A DNA stretch of 64,000 nucleotides from Pachysolen tannophilus NRRL Y-2460 (GCA_001661245.1 KV454013.1:853772-917771); one strand, 5' to 3'. Positions 28,563-40,275 are shown, counted from the stretch's first letter. Made by a program: numbers and translations. Notes: generated by a model not told the origin, from the letters alone.

Positions 28563-31133
28563 ATGTCTTTTATAATAAAATATAAGAATATGTCCAAACG
28601 CAAATCTACTTTTTCCAAAATAGTACTTGCAGTTTTGGTATTATTGACAATAGATTTTGCTTTATTTTATAATAATTCTTCTGTAAGTCAGCAAACTATT
28701 ACCAATCAAATACTTGATACAAATATTGGACATCAAGTTCATAAATATTATGATCAAAATAATAATAAAGTGGATGAAGTGGTTGAAGTGATCAATGATA
28801 ATAAAGATTTACTTGAATTATACGATGTCTCAAATCCAAGAAATAGAAGATTAAGATCTTTTTTACATTCAGATTTATATGATGAATTAAGACCTGAATT
28901 AGTTGATAAACTTAAATCAAAAAATAAAAATTTTGGGAAATTTGATAAAAGATTATTACCTGCTTTTTATTTAAATTTAATAAATAAAAATTTAGATATA
29001 AATTCTAATAATACTTCAATTTTACCTGAAGATTTTAAATTACCATTTAATTGGAATTTAGTAACTAATACAGCTCAAGAAATAAGAAATAATTTATATT
29101 TTGAAAAAATAATAGCAAATAAATCAACTTGTCAAGAATTTCATGATCTTTCACCTGAAAATCAACCAGAAAATTTTTCAGAATATTGTTTAGATTATAA
29201 TTATACTGATCCAAATTATAAACATAATGATTATAAATTACCATTTAGAATAGTTAAAAAACTTGATGAACATTTAACAGATGTTCATTGGAGAAGACTT
29301 TATAGTCAAATGTATATATTGGATAATTTCCCAATCCCAGATAATGCTATATTTATGGGAGGAATTGGTCAAAGTGAAATGAAATCATTATTAGTTCCAT
29401 TGAAAAAAGTAACAAATGGTAAAAATGATATAACAAAGATAACATCACAAGATGATAAATTGAAAAATTATTATAATAAATTATCTGAAGATTATATTAA
29501 TGATAGATTAGATGAATTTAAATCTTTAAAAAGAGAAGATGTCTTAGCAAATGGTATTTCACTTTATCAAGAATATATTAAATTAAATCAAAAATTAGAA
29601 TATAGTGGTTTAAAAGAAAAATTATTTGAAAATTCAATAGCTGAACCAATTTATAAACCAAATAAACCAATGATTTTAGGAAGAAAAATTTCATTTTTAC
29701 CAGAATCAAGTATTGTTGAATTAGAACCAAAAATTTTTGATTGGTATTTACCAGATGAATTAAAAAAATTAGAAGTTGAAATTTCAAATGCAAAAGAAGG
29801 TGATGATGTTTCTCAATTAAAACATTTAGTTCAATGTGCTAAAAATATTGCTAATGAAAAATATGAAGAACCATGGTATTATGGAATTCCAAGAGTTGAA
29901 ACAGAAGAATTAACTCATTATGATTGGAGATTTTTCAATGAATATACTGTTAAAGAAAATGGTGAATTACATACAGCAGTACTTCATAGATTAGCTAGAG
30001 TTTGGTATAGAATGTGTCAAGAATTTGGTATGCTGTCTTGGTTAAACCATGGTCCTTTAATTGGATGGTATTGGAATGGTGTTAGTATGCCATATGATTT
30101 TGATTTAGATTTACAAATGCCAATTCAACATTTACATAAAATGGCTAAATTTTTAAATAATACTATATTATTTGATTTATCAAATGAACCAGAATATATT
30201 AATGATGATGTTAAAATTGATAATAAAGCTGAATTTGGTTATAGAAGTTATTTTATTGATATTGATCCAATTTATTGGGATAGACAAATGCTTAGAAGTA
30301 TTGAAAATAAAATAGATGCAAGATTAATTGATACTGAAACAGGAATTTATATTGATATAACTGCATTATCTGATTTACATGGAGGAAATGATTTTAATTT
30401 TGAAAAAGAATTAGAATATATTAAGAGTCCACAGACTAAAACATTAAAAAATAGAATGTTTGCACCAATTTATATGGATCAATATCGTGATGAAGATGGT
30501 GCTTATGTTAAAAATGATGCAACATCTGAAAGTATTCAAACAAATTTAATTGAAAGATATGAAACTTATATGAAAAATAATCCAGGTAAAGATACTCTTG
30601 CTCCAGATTCTCCTGCAAGAGAATTAGATGGTATAATTCATGATAAACATTATCATACATATAAAGTTTCAGAAATATCACCATTAGTTCCAATTTATTT
30701 TGAAGGTACATTATGTTATATTCCTGGAAATTGGCATAGAAATATAGCAATTGAATATGGTATTAAAGCAACTCATGAAACATATTTCCATAAAAATAAA
30801 TTTCTTAAAGATTTAATGTTATGGGTAAATTATGAAGAATGTCCAAGTTTTTGGGATAAAGAAACAGGTAAACCTTTAAGTGAAGATGAATCAGAAAATG
30901 ATGTTGCAATGAATTGTCTTAATTATAATAAAAAAATTGAAAAAGATTTTAAAACCAATCATTTTTACAGTATTATGCATTCTTTCTTTAGAGAAAAGAT
31001 TGAACCAAGATTGGATAGTAAATTTAAACCAAATTATGACAATTATCAAACTGAATTATTCCCAATTCTTCAAAAAATTCCTGGAAATATAATGAGGGCT
31101 GAGCCTTGGGTTTCTGAAAACTTATTTACATAA
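28563..31133 (+). CDS. Mnn4-like LicD-family mannosylphosphorylation protein
   Basis: 856 residues (847 if the second ATG at 28590 is used, which gives MSKRKSTFSK before the membrane anchor). A type II layout: short basic cytosolic tail, one membrane segment (IVLAVLVLLTIDFALFY), then a large luminal part. The LicD-type core lies at about residues 490-620: NHGPLIGWYWNGVSMPYDFDLDLQMP carries the DFDLD acidic motif, followed by YFIDIDPIYW and DARLIDTETGIYIDITAL. Mnn4 proteins are needed for adding mannosylphosphate to cell-wall N-glycans in the Golgi; C. albicans has several paralogues. Unlike S. cerevisiae Mnn4, there is no C-terminal KKKKEEEE repeat. Which paralogue this is cannot be settled here. 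Confidence 0.85.
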   Translation: MSFIIKYKNMSKRKSTFSKIVLAVLVLLTIDFALFYNNSSVSQQTITNQILDTNIGHQVHKYYDQNNNKVDEVVEVINDNKDLLELYDVSNPRNRRLRSFLHSDLYDELRPELVDKLKSKNKNFGKFDKRLLPAFYLNLINKNLDINSNNTSILPEDFKLPFNWNLVTNTAQEIRNNLYFEKIIANKSTCQEFHDLSPENQPENFSEYCLDYNYTDPNYKHNDYKLPFRIVKKLDEHLTDVHWRRLYSQMYILDNFPIPDNAIFMGGIGQSEMKSLLVPLKKVTNGKNDITKITSQDDKLKNYYNKLSEDYINDRLDEFKSLKREDVLANGISLYQEYIKLNQKLEYSGLKEKLFENSIAEPIYKPNKPMILGRKISFLPESSIVELEPKIFDWYLPDELKKLEVEISNAKEGDDVSQLKHLVQCAKNIANEKYEEPWYYGIPRVETEELTHYDWRFFNEYTVKENGELHTAVLHRLARVWYRMCQEFGMLSWLNHGPLIGWYWNGVSMPYDFDLDLQMPIQHLHKMAKFLNNTILFDLSNEPEYINDDVKIDNKAEFGYRSYFIDIDPIYWDRQMLRSIENKIDARLIDTETGIYIDITALSDLHGGNDFNFEKELEYIKSPQTKTLKNRMFAPIYMDQYRDEDGAYVKNDATSESIQTNLIERYETYMKNNPGKDTLAPDSPARELDGIIHDKHYHTYKVSEISPLVPIYFEGTLCYIPGNWHRNIAIEYGIKATHETYFHKNKFLKDLMLWVNYEECPSFWDKETGKPLSEDESENDVAMNCLNYNKKIEKDFKTNHFYSIMHSFFREKIEPRLDSKFKPNYDNYQTELFPILQKIPGNIMRAEPWVSENLFT

Positions 31134-32012
31134 AAGATAAAAGATGGATGAATATTAATCACTCACTACACAAAAAAACCTTCCTTTGTCCCTCATCCCT
31201 CATCCCATCCATCAACAAAAAAATACTTTTTTTTTAATTCATTTTACTCTGCTTTATTTTTTCCAAATTTTCATTTATTGCTATTTTTTTATTCTTCTTC
31301 ATCATCATCTTCCCCATTTCTTGTATTATCTATCGCATTTTAACTTCTATATTTTATTGTTTTTTTCTTTATCTTTTTTATCTTTTTACTTTTTACTTCT
31401 TTTCTGGTTTTTTCTTTTTCCTTTTCCTTTTTTTTTGCCTTTTCATGGTTTATATGTTTGATACCGGTTTGTTTTATATTTAATAGTCAACACCCAAATT
31501 GATACTTTTAATAGATTTTATTTTTATTGATTTTAATATTAAAAAAATATAAAATACATTCATTACTTACCTTATCTATTTTATAAATACTTGTTTCTTT
31601 TAATAAGTAAATCATCTATCTGTGAGCAACTTTAAATATTTTTAGGTGACATAATCACTTTTTTTTTTAAAAATAACAAACAAAAAAAAAACATAAAAAA
31701 AAGGTAAATAGTATAAGCCCATCAATAAGTAATGATTGCTACCGTTAGCGGTAACTTGTATAAATTCATTTTTATATAAGATTAATAAATAATATATATA
31801 TAAACTTGAAGGGATAATTTAAGTAAAGTAAAGTAAAGTAAATTAAATTAGAATTAACTTTTAGTTAACTTAAGTTAATTATTATTATTATTATTATTAT
31901 TATAAAATAAAAAATAATTGTTATTAGAGTTGTATAGAATAGTTGATTTTTTTTTTTTTTTTATAAATTTTATTGTTGTATTGTATTGTAGATTTTTATT
32001 TTTGATATTATT
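31134..32012. other. intergenic, MNN4-like to SFK1
   Basis: Extremely pyrimidine- and AT-rich. Contains tandem AAGTA units (about 31814-31837), a (TTA)n run (about 31879-31902), TATATA stretches and poly-T tracts near SFK1. A frame of about 90 codons at 31186-31461 is a by-product of T-rich DNA (Phe/Leu only). No gene seen. Confidence 0.6.
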
Positions 32013-33029
32013 ATGAGGTTTTTATCTTTATTTCAATATTGGCAATTACCATTATTGGCGTTAATATCATGGTATGGAATGTTGATTGCCATGTTGGCAT
32101 GTTGGTCATTTCAAGGTCATCCTATTTATTGGTTTATGACTGGGTATCAAGATCCGGTATATCTTTCTGATATAGGCGCTACTTCATTACAACCACTTTT
32201 CATTGCTTGTGCTGGATTTCAAGGTTTATTTTATTTTATAACCTTTGTTTGTGAATTTTTTTTAAGATTGAATAAAAAATTAATTCCAGGTTTTTATAAT
32301 AAAGATGAAAAAAATTTAAGTTTTGCCGCCATTATATTTGCCGCCATTGGCCAATTGGGGATCTTGATGGTATCCATCTTTAATACTCATAATTTTAGTA
32401 GAGTACATGTTATTATGCTTTGTGTTTTCATTGTGGGTGTTTTCCTGTGTATGGTTTGTAATATAGGAGAATATGGGTCATTATGGAGACATTATAGGAC
32501 TCAAGGAGATAATTATGATGTGGAAACTTATTATGATGTTTATTCCGTTGAAAATGGCCGTGGTCATGGACATGGTACCGGCGGCGGCAATGGCAACGGC
32601 AATGGCGCTATTACCCACGGTGGCAGTGTCAGTGGCAATGGCTATGGTTATGGCGGTAATAACCATTTATTCATATTTGGTATGGATAAGTTAGTAATTA
32701 GTTTTTTCGGGAAACTAATTTGGATAATCATTGCTATTGTGTTTGCAGTGGTGTTTGCCGTTGACATGAAAAGTTCTTCTGATGAAGAATGGGGGATCTC
32801 AGCTTCATTCGAATGGACATTATGTTTTTGGTATGGTATCTTACATAGCCTATTGGCAATCGATTTAAGTTGTACAAGACATCTGGGCTATGACCATCAT
32901 CATTACTACGAAAAAGAAGGAGATGATGATAGGCATACAATAAATGATAGTAATCATACAAATAATACCATCTCACTGGCAACGGCAACAGCTACTGATT
33001 ATACAGAAACTCCGGTTTTACCTTCGTGA
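32013..33029 (+). CDS. SFK1: Sfk1-like plasma-membrane protein
   Basis: 338 residues with about six hydrophobic segments in the Frag1/DRAM/Sfk1 pattern: N-terminal segment LPLLALISWYGMLIAMLACW, a first loop with PVYLSDIGATSLQPLFIACAG (given as landmark), then paired segments at about 70-85, 105-125, 135-155, 230-250 and 270-285. S. cerevisiae Sfk1 is a plasma-membrane protein that supports the PI4-kinase Stt4 and membrane lipid asymmetry. Between about residues 182 and 217 is a Gly/Asn/His-rich low-complexity insert encoded by GGCAAT-type repeats (about 32557-32664), unusually GC-rich for this region. The family call is good; the precise function follows from yeast. Confidence 0.85.
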   Translation: MRFLSLFQYWQLPLLALISWYGMLIAMLACWSFQGHPIYWFMTGYQDPVYLSDIGATSLQPLFIACAGFQGLFYFITFVCEFFLRLNKKLIPGFYNKDEKNLSFAAIIFAAIGQLGILMVSIFNTHNFSRVHVIMLCVFIVGVFLCMVCNIGEYGSLWRHYRTQGDNYDVETYYDVYSVENGRGHGHGTGGGNGNGNGAITHGGSVSGNGYGYGGNNHLFIFGMDKLVISFFGKLIWIIIAIVFAVVFAVDMKSSSDEEWGISASFEWTLCFWYGILHSLLAIDLSCTRHLGYDHHHYYEKEGDDDRHTINDSNHTNNTISLATATATDYTETPVLPS

Positions 33030-33416
33030 TATGATAACTCAATTAGATTTAGAGATAGACAAGAATTTGTATTTTTTTCTTTCTTTCTTTCTTTCTTTTT
33101 ATTAGTTAGTTAGTTGTGTTTAGCTTTTTTTTTTTTACAAGTTGCTATGTATTATTGTATTATTGTTTTCTTCAGATATAAATTTCAACAGATTTCAAAT
33201 TGATTGTGTTTTTTTGAAATTAAAACCTTGAAAAGGGGGTGAACTCCCTATTTTTATTTATTTATTTTTAAATAAATATGTATCTTTTTGCCCTTCATTT
33301 CGTCCGCTTAAATTAATAAAAGATGAAATTATAAAAATATATTTAAATTGAAACAAATCAATTGATTTTGAATTTTTTCTATCTCTCTATCTCTATTTGT
33401 GTGTAAAAGAGAGACA
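33030..33416. other. intergenic, SFK1 to PEX11-family gene
   Basis: 387 bases with (CTTT)n at about 33078-33098, an AGTTAGTT stretch, T tracts, and a TATCTCTATCTC stretch just before the next start. Presumed promoter; nothing else seen. Confidence 0.5.
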
Positions 33417-34367
33417 ATGGAGTTTAAACTGGTTTCATCATCATCATCTAAACCTTTATCATCAGCGGTATTGGTGAAAATAATAGCACCAAAATTACAA
33501 AAATTAAAGTGGTTACTTAAGTTAATAGTAAATCCAAATTTTTATGATTTAATAAATAATTCAATTTTTGAAAATTCATATAATTTAGATTCAACTTTAT
33601 CTACAATTTGTTATTTAGCATTATTTGCTTCTCAAGTATTGTTATATCAACCAAAAATTATATTATATTTAAAGAAATTGATTATACTTATTAAAAAAAA
33701 ATATAATATTAATATTAATTTATTTAATGATATAAATGAAAAAGAAAATAATAAAGAACAAGAATTTGAAAAGAAAGAACCAATTATAAATGAGAAGATT
33801 TTAATCATATCACAAAAGCTTAAATTGTTGTCCTCATATATATCGGATGTTAGAATTTTTAATAGAATGTGGGCAACATTACCATTAGCCTCATGGATGT
33901 TTTCAACTTTCCAAAATATTTATCAAAAACCATCAAATCAATATTCAAATTTTAATAAATTATTGGATTTCTTACAAGTTACATCATGTTTTCTATTACA
34001 ATTATTTGAAAATATTGGATTTTTGGGAGATCATAAATTTATAAATCAATTAGAATCAAAATCTCTTTGGTATAATATATGGTGTTGTAAATTATGGGGG
34101 TTTTACGTTATTCTTGACATTATTAAAAATTTTGAACAATTATTAAAAAGAAAAGGTGGATCCCGTCTTTTACTGTTGTACAATATTGATGATGATTTAA
34201 ATCAAAAATTTATTTCAAATATTGGTGATTTACCATTGACAATTCATTGGTCAATGGAAAAAGGATGTTTATCACCATTGGCTGTTGGGTTTTTCGGTAC
34301 ATTGAGTAGAGGATCAAAGGCATTGAATGTTTGGAAAAATACTTTTAAAGAAATTAGTAAGTTATAA
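33417..34367 (+). CDS. Pex11-family peroxisome proliferation protein
   Basis: 316 residues from ATG at 33417. Features fit the Pex11/Pex11C/Pex25 group: N-terminal amphipathic helices with basic residues (KIIAPKLQKLKWLLKL), SDVRIFNRMWATLPLASWMFSTF in the middle, LFENIGFLGDH, and the C-terminal block DLPLTIHWSMEKGCLSPLAVGFFGTLSRGSKALNVWK (as landmark, about residues 275-311), which resembles the conserved glycine-containing C-terminal membrane segment of Pex11C-like proteins. Such proteins shape the peroxisome membrane and drive elongation and division. The sequence does not say whether it corresponds to yeast Pex11, Pex25 or Pex27. It converges with the MNN2-family gene. Confidence 0.78.
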   Translation: MEFKLVSSSSSKPLSSAVLVKIIAPKLQKLKWLLKLIVNPNFYDLINNSIFENSYNLDSTLSTICYLALFASQVLLYQPKIILYLKKLIILIKKKYNININLFNDINEKENNKEQEFEKKEPIINEKILIISQKLKLLSSYISDVRIFNRMWATLPLASWMFSTFQNIYQKPSNQYSNFNKLLDFLQVTSCFLLQLFENIGFLGDHKFINQLESKSLWYNIWCCKLWGFYVILDIIKNFEQLLKRKGGSRLLLLYNIDDDLNQKFISNIGDLPLTIHWSMEKGCLSPLAVGFFGTLSRGSKALNVWKNTFKEISKL

Positions 34368-34776
34368 TTATAGTATGATTAATCACTTTCCCCATATATA
34401 GTTTATAGTCTTTTGTTTAAAATATTATGAACCATACTCTTAAGCTAAAAAAAAAACTTCTGATCATATATAATACAGAAATGTGAAAAAAAAAGCTATA
34501 TATATATATATAACCAAATTATAGTCAAGTGTACAAGTCTTAAAAAATAAATAACCATTAAAAAAATTAAATTGAAAAAAAAAAAAAGCTTTGACTAAAG
34601 CTTTGGAGCTTCTGCTCCTGGATCTTTAAAAATTAACAAGCAAGAATAAAAGGGAAATTAAAACTTCGAAATTAATAAAGAAAAGAAAAGAAAAGAAGAA
34701 AGAAACTAAAGCAATAAAAAAAAAAAAAAACAGCAAAAAAAAAAAGCAAAAGCAGAAAGCAAATCCAGTTGGGTCT
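34368..34776. other. intergenic between convergent genes
   Basis: 3' flanks of the PEX11-family and MNN2-family genes. A (TA)n run at about 34497-34512 and many A tracts. Nothing gene-like. Confidence 0.6.
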
Positions 34777-36798
34777 TCATTGTTCAGGATTTTCTCTTAA
34801 ATAATCAACATGAGGAATAAAAATTTCATCACATTCTCTTTGTAGTAAGTCTTTATCTTTTATAAAAGTCAATTCTTTGCCTAAACCTTTCTCAACAATC
34901 TTGAGTTCATCTTTTGAATCGTCGTAATTTTCACATAATAATTGATCGAAAATCTCATTGATTTCTAGTTCAAAGTCTTGTTTAATTCCTGAACCTCTGT
35001 ACAATCTCCTGTGTTCACCATTTGATTTAACGTATTCCATATCATCAATCAATTGGTTAGGAATCAATTTCGGATATGATAAATGCATGAATAAGATTGA
35101 TGGTTCAACGTATTTTTCATTAGTCGGATCTTCAGCACAACCATTTAAATAATTATTATGATCAGCTACACAATCATATTGACCTAATGCCTTTGAATGG
35201 AAGCTATTGTCTTCATGGTAACCAATGAATGCAAATGCCTTTTTAACCTGATAATATGGCTGCTTCAATACATGAGCAGCAGCAATAAATGTCTCTTTAT
35301 CACCTTCCCCAGCACCACCTTGAGTAAAAAGTGGATAATAATAGTCTGGTCCAAAGATGTTATAATATAACGATAAATATAATGTAGTAGATTGTAATTT
35401 TTTATCTACTAAAATCATTCCACTTTCAGATGAAGGATTAGGTATTGTATTTTCCAAATCATGGAAATTGAATTCAGTTTTATCCATAAAATATCCACGA
35501 ATAGGTTTATCACCAACAGCTATATCTGCAATTTCATAATATTTTGGTGATGTTGTCCTTGCCCAAGCATCTGGCCATAATACTAACCCATATTCTTCAA
35601 ATAGTTTAGAATCTAATAAATAATCTGGATTGGAAACAGGTACATTATCTGCATCCAAAAACAACACTTTTTCAAATTTACTTGTTAAAAGTGCTAATGT
35701 CTTGTATTGATAACCATTTATCTTAAATTTCTCCAATAATTTTTCATTTGTAATCTCTTTCCATAATAAATTACATCTAATATTTGATCCAATTTTAGGT
35801 AAAATATTATCACAAAAATTTGAATCATATTCAGCTTTACTACCAATAAAAACTTCAACTGGTATTTCTGATTTCAATATTTTCAAATATTCAATATTGA
35901 TTAATGCCAATAAATTGAATTTACTACCACCAACAATAACAATACCTTTTGTGCCTTCATCTACTTTCCCAGGATCTCCAAATATTTGATAATCTTGCAG
36001 TAATACGCTATCTAAATAAGCTTTGTGGTTTTTCTTTAAATCAGCTACAGCTTCATCACTAATTTTTAATAATCCATTTAAATATTGTTCACTAAATATA
36101 ATATCTGTTTCAGTATGAAATCTTTGGGCAGCATGTCCATTAACATATTCTTTTAAAGCGGGTATTGAAGGTTTAGATTTTGAAATTAATTCAAAAATTT
36201 GAGTATAAAAATTAACTTCATTTTCTTTCTCATCAATTGTGTTTCCTTCTTTATTTATTATTTCTTGAGTATCTTTCCCTTCTTCTTTTAAATTATTTTG
36301 TAATTGAGAAGAAGAAGAAGAAGCTTCGCCATCATTCTCTTGTGAACCAGAGGCAATGCCTTGAATTCCTTGATTTATTTTCTTACTAATTTCTTCATTA
36401 TGGAGTCGATCATTATTTACGCTATCACTATCAATTTTTTCATTGTAAGCCTTGTCATTTTTAATCTTATAGTCTTCTACATTATAAACAACATTTTTAT
36501 CCTTCTCCAGTTCTTTGCCGTCAATATCTTTTACATCTTTATTAATCGTATTAGCAATATTATTAACTTTTAATTGCTGTCCAGAAATAGCATCATTACT
36601 ATCCTTCCCTTTCTTCAATGATTCAACCTTATTATTACCAACTATCACAGCACTAGAAGAATCCAAACTTGACTTCAACTTCTCAATATCCGATTGGTCT
36701 ATTTCCGTTCCTCTATAATTTCTTAAAGAAAAAATTATTATCACCACCACCAGGATAACCAATAACAGTTTATGAGACTTCCTCGGTAACCTGATCAT
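34777..36798 (-). CDS. Mnn2/Mnn5-family alpha-1,2-mannosyltransferase
   Basis: 673 residues from ATG at 36798 (MIRLPRKSHKLLLVILVVVI). A type II Golgi protein: short basic tail, one membrane anchor at about residues 10-25, a long low-complexity stem rich in Lys, Asp, Asn and Ser to about residue 190, and a catalytic domain of the Mnn1/Mnn2 family (GT71). Marks: GIVIVGGSKFNLLALINIEYL, the metal-binding DXD in KVLFLDADNVPV, LWPDAWARTTSP, and TQGGAGEGDKETF. These enzymes add the first alpha-1,2-mannose branches to the outer chain of N-linked mannan. C. albicans has six paralogues (MNN2, MNN21-MNN26); I cannot name which one. It is divergent from NAM2, about 310 bases away. Confidence 0.9.
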   Translation of the reverse strand: MIRLPRKSHKLLLVILVVVIIIFSLRNYRGTEIDQSDIEKLKSSLDSSSAVIVGNNKVESLKKGKDSNDAISGQQLKVNNIANTINKDVKDIDGKELEKDKNVVYNVEDYKIKNDKAYNEKIDSDSVNNDRLHNEEISKKINQGIQGIASGSQENDGEASSSSSQLQNNLKEEGKDTQEIINKEGNTIDEKENEVNFYTQIFELISKSKPSIPALKEYVNGHAAQRFHTETDIIFSEQYLNGLLKISDEAVADLKKNHKAYLDSVLLQDYQIFGDPGKVDEGTKGIVIVGGSKFNLLALINIEYLKILKSEIPVEVFIGSKAEYDSNFCDNILPKIGSNIRCNLLWKEITNEKLLEKFKINGYQYKTLALLTSKFEKVLFLDADNVPVSNPDYLLDSKLFEEYGLVLWPDAWARTTSPKYYEIADIAVGDKPIRGYFMDKTEFNFHDLENTIPNPSSESGMILVDKKLQSTTLYLSLYYNIFGPDYYYPLFTQGGAGEGDKETFIAAAHVLKQPYYQVKKAFAFIGYHEDNSFHSKALGQYDCVADHNNYLNGCAEDPTNEKYVEPSILFMHLSYPKLIPNQLIDDMEYVKSNGEHRRLYRGSGIKQDFELEINEIFDQLLCENYDDSKDELKIVEKGLGKELTFIKDKDLLQRECDEIFIPHVDYLRENPEQ

Positions 36799-37106
36799 CG
36801 TCACTATAACCTAGATATAGTTCACCTCTACACCCAAACCCAATTATCTCGATTGCAATCAATACAAAGTTATTGGGTTTATTTAAATTGTTGTTATTTC
36901 TTTTTTTTTATTAGCCAGTAGATGAGACTAAAAGATGAAATGAGTAAATATTTCACGTTCACGTTAATAAATGCATCTGTTTTCCAATATTTCACGATTT
37001 TTACAAATTTCCAATAATTTTTTTCCATTCTTTCGTTATTCTTTCCTTGGAAAAAAAATAATATTCAAAGTAAAGTGTAGGTGATATAGGCTTTAAAGCT
37101 GGTAGG
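36799..37106. promoter_or_regulatory. divergent promoter, MNN2-family gene and NAM2
   Basis: 308 bases between two starts. AT-rich with TTCACGTTCACGTTAA near 36955-36970 as the only repeated motif. No ORF or RNA gene. Confidence 0.5.
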
Positions 37107-39881
37107 ATGATGAGGATGAAGATGTTGAAGAGGAATTCTACTTGTTTTCAATTTAAGGTATTATTGGTTACTAAGAAGTTTTCTCGCTTAAGCAGGAATT
37201 ATTCTCAGACCTTTAATACCGCTTCTGAAGCAACTTTACAAGTGGAATTAAATCAGTTGGATAAGAAATGGATTGATAAATGGTCTTCATTAATTCCAAA
37301 AGAGCATCCACATTCGATAAACCCATTGAAATTTATCAATCAAGAGAATGAAAAGAAACCAAAGTTGTATACACTTTCAATGTTTCCATACCCTTCGGGT
37401 ATGTTACATATGGGACATTTAAGAGTTTATACAATAAGTGATGTATTGACCAGATTTAATAGACTTAAAGGTTTTGATGTGATTCATCCTATGGGTTGGG
37501 ATGCTTTTGGGTTACCAGCTGAGAATGCTGCAATAGAACGTAATATAGATCCTTCAGTTTGGACAAGGGAGAATATACTTAAGATGAAAGAACAAATGAA
37601 ATTGATGTTGGCTGATTTTGATTGGGAAAGAGAAATAACAACTTGTAGTGATGATTATTATAAGCACACTCAAAAAATCTTTAAATTGTTATATGAAAAT
37701 GGTTTAGCTTACAGATCTAAATCAGAGATAAATTGGGATCCAGTAGATCAAACTGTGTTGGCCAATGAACAAGTCGATGAAGAGGGAAGATCTTGGAGAT
37801 CTGGTGCCATTGTTGAGAAAAAATTATTGGAACAATGGTTTTTAAAAATAACTGATTTTGCAACAGATTTGAATAAAGATTTAAGCTTATTAGAAGAATG
37901 GCCTGAAAAAGTTAAGTTAATGCAAAAAAATTGGATTGGTGAAAGTCATGGTGTTGAATTAACGTTCAAGTTAACCAATGGTAATGATGAAGATTTGATC
38001 AAGACATTTACTACTAGACCAGATACTATTAAAGGAGTTCAATATTTAGCTATATCATTAGATCATCCCTTGACCAAGAAAATAATGGTTGAAGATGATG
38101 CTTTACAAAATTTTATCAAGAGAGCTGAAAAATTACCAGAAGATACAAAAGAAGGTTATTTATTGTCTGAAATTTATGTTAAAAATCCCATTGATCCGTT
38201 ACATAACAATATACCTGTATTTGTAGCTCCTTATGTATTGGGTTCATATGGTCATGGTGCTGTTATGGGCTGTCCCGGACATGATCAACGAGATTATGAA
38301 TTTTGGATTGAAAATGCTTCTAATCAACCAATCATTAAGATTATTGATCCATCGGATCCAAATATCAAAGTTGATGTAAATAAGCCTTACCTTGGTAAAA
38401 ATGGTGTATTAAATCAAAAAGCTGGTAAATATCAAGGTTTATCGGTGAAAGAGGCAACAAGTCAAATAATAAAAGATTTAGAAAGTGTAAAATTAGGTCA
38501 AAAAGTTACTCAGTATCGTATTAGAGATTGGTTAATAAGTAGGCAACGTTATTGGGGTGCACCTATACCTATGATTCATTGTAATTCTTGTGGTATAGTT
38601 CCAGTTCCAGATGAAGATTTACCTGTGTTATTACCAAAAGTCGATAAGATTATGGGTAAAGGTGGATCACCTTTATCCAAGGTTGATGATTTTGTTAATG
38701 TCAAATGTCCAAGTTGTCATAAAAATGCCAAGAGAGAAACTGATACAATGGATACTTTTATGGATTCTTCATGGTATTTTTTCAGATATTTAGATCCTAA
38801 AAACACTGAAATTCCATTTGACAAATTAAAAGCTTCAAATCAAATGCCTGTTGATATATATATCGGAGGTGTTGAACATGCCATTTTACACTTGTTATAC
38901 TCAAGATTTATTGGGAAATTCCTACATAGAATTGGATACTGGGATTCCAAAATGAATGGAGAGCCAATCAAGAAATTGATTACCCAAGGAATGGTTCATG
39001 GTAAGACTTTTATTAACCCTGTAAATGGAAGGTTCTTAAAGCCCGAAGAATTAATTTATGATTCTTCGGAAACCAGTCCAAGGATTAAAGAAACTGGCCA
39101 AGAGCCTTTAGTTACATATGAGAAAATGTCCAAGTCCAAATACAACGGTGCTGACCCTGGTAAAACCATTGCCAAATATGGAGCCGATTCCACAAGGGCT
39201 CATATCTTATTCCAAGCGCCATTAACAGATATCTTGGATTGGGATGAATTAAAAATCGTTGGCGTTCAAAGGTGGTTAAGAAAAGTTTTGAACTTGAGCC
39301 ATAGAATCTCGAAATTGGTCAAGACAGAAACAGTTTTAGAAAAACCTAAAATTCTAAACCAAGATGAAATCAAATTACACAATGATTTACAACATTATAT
39401 TAAATCTGTTGAAGATTCTTTTACTAGTACATCATCACTAAACACCGTGGTTTCCGATTACATGAAATTAACAAATTCTCTCATATCATCTCTAGACTCT
39501 TCCAAAGTCAGCTTGGCATTGATTGAAGATGCTTTTTTGAAATTATTAATCATTCTATCACCGGTAACTCCCACGGTTTCTGAAGAAGCTTACGAGATAT
39601 ATTGTAACAATTTGAATAAAAATTGGAAATCAGTCTTAATAAATCAATGGCCCAAGTTAGAACCAGTAATTGAAAGTGACTCAGTCAATTACAGTGTTAT
39701 GATAAACGGTAAATTTAGGTTTGTATTCAATGGTAAGAAATCATTATACAAAACTCAAGATCAAAATGAAATCTTAAAAGAAATTTTATACCTTAAAGAA
39801 GGTCAAAAATGGTTGCAAAATCGTGAAATCAAGAGAACAATCATTAAACCAAAAATGATCAGCTTCCTTGTAAATACTTAA
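37107..39881 (+). CDS. NAM2: mitochondrial leucyl-tRNA synthetase
   Basis: 924 residues. Class I signature HMGH at 101-104 within [14 protein letters not shown], and KMSKS at 673-677. The CP1 editing domain carries the threonine-rich TTRPDT motif and a [15 protein letters not shown] stretch. A zinc-type CNSCG...CPSCH pair lies at about 492-540, and the bacterial-type anticodon-binding domain follows. The basic, Ser/Arg-rich N terminus is a mitochondrial presequence. Nam2 charges mitochondrial tRNA-Leu, and in S. cerevisiae also helps splice group I introns. Several closely spaced ATGs (37107, 37110, 37116) are possible starts; I take the first. Length matches S. cerevisiae Nam2 (894). Confidence 0.96.
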   Translation: MMRMKMLKRNSTCFQFKVLLVTKKFSRLSRNYSQTFNTASEATLQVELNQLDKKWIDKWSSLIPKEHPHSINPLKFINQENEKKPKLYTLSMFPYPSGMLHMGHLRVYTISDVLTRFNRLKGFDVIHPMGWDAFGLPAENAAIERNIDPSVWTRENILKMKEQMKLMLADFDWEREITTCSDDYYKHTQKIFKLLYENGLAYRSKSEINWDPVDQTVLANEQVDEEGRSWRSGAIVEKKLLEQWFLKITDFATDLNKDLSLLEEWPEKVKLMQKNWIGESHGVELTFKLTNGNDEDLIKTFTTRPDTIKGVQYLAISLDHPLTKKIMVEDDALQNFIKRAEKLPEDTKEGYLLSEIYVKNPIDPLHNNIPVFVAPYVLGSYGHGAVMGCPGHDQRDYEFWIENASNQPIIKIIDPSDPNIKVDVNKPYLGKNGVLNQKAGKYQGLSVKEATSQIIKDLESVKLGQKVTQYRIRDWLISRQRYWGAPIPMIHCNSCGIVPVPDEDLPVLLPKVDKIMGKGGSPLSKVDDFVNVKCPSCHKNAKRETDTMDTFMDSSWYFFRYLDPKNTEIPFDKLKASNQMPVDIYIGGVEHAILHLLYSRFIGKFLHRIGYWDSKMNGEPIKKLITQGMVHGKTFINPVNGRFLKPEELIYDSSETSPRIKETGQEPLVTYEKMSKSKYNGADPGKTIAKYGADSTRAHILFQAPLTDILDWDELKIVGVQRWLRKVLNLSHRISKLVKTETVLEKPKILNQDEIKLHNDLQHYIKSVEDSFTSTSSLNTVVSDYMKLTNSLISSLDSSKVSLALIEDAFLKLLIILSPVTPTVSEEAYEIYCNNLNKNWKSVLINQWPKLEPVIESDSVNYSVMINGKFRFVFNGKKSLYKTQDQNEILKEILYLKEGQKWLQNREIKRTIIKPKMISFLVNT

Positions 39882-40275
39882 ATAGAGAAAAAAAACTTGT
39901 AAATAAACTAGATTCTTAGATCTCTTAGATCTCTCTTAATTACAAAGAAACCTGGTTTCTTTTTAGTATGTTTTAATTATTTTTAATGTAAGAAAAAAGC
40001 TCTCGGGTTTTAACCAACGAAAAAAAAAATAATGAAAAATTTCAACCAAAAACAATTGAATTTTGTTTAATTTTTGATCATTCATAATTCTGTGAGATTT
40101 AAAGAAGAATCGGTGGCAATAGTGATAGAATAGATCTACTGAAGCAAGAGAGTTTGGTTTTTTCTTTTTCTTTTTTTTTTGTCTTTTGGTTTTTGGAATT
40201 GAGGTTTCACTGTATTTTAGTAATACGTTGTGTTGTTTTTTTTGTTAGCTTTCCAATTAACAAGAAAAGATTAAG
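39882..40275. promoter_or_regulatory. CSR1 upstream region
   Basis: 394 bases. A TCTTAGATC direct repeat lies at about 39914-39932, followed by A and T tracts. No ORF or RNA gene. Confidence 0.5.

Noticed and set aside
31186-31461. 91-codon frame after the MNN4-like gene
   Set aside because: Composed almost only of Phe, Leu, Ser and Tyr from T-rich DNA; looks like compositional noise in a 3' flank.
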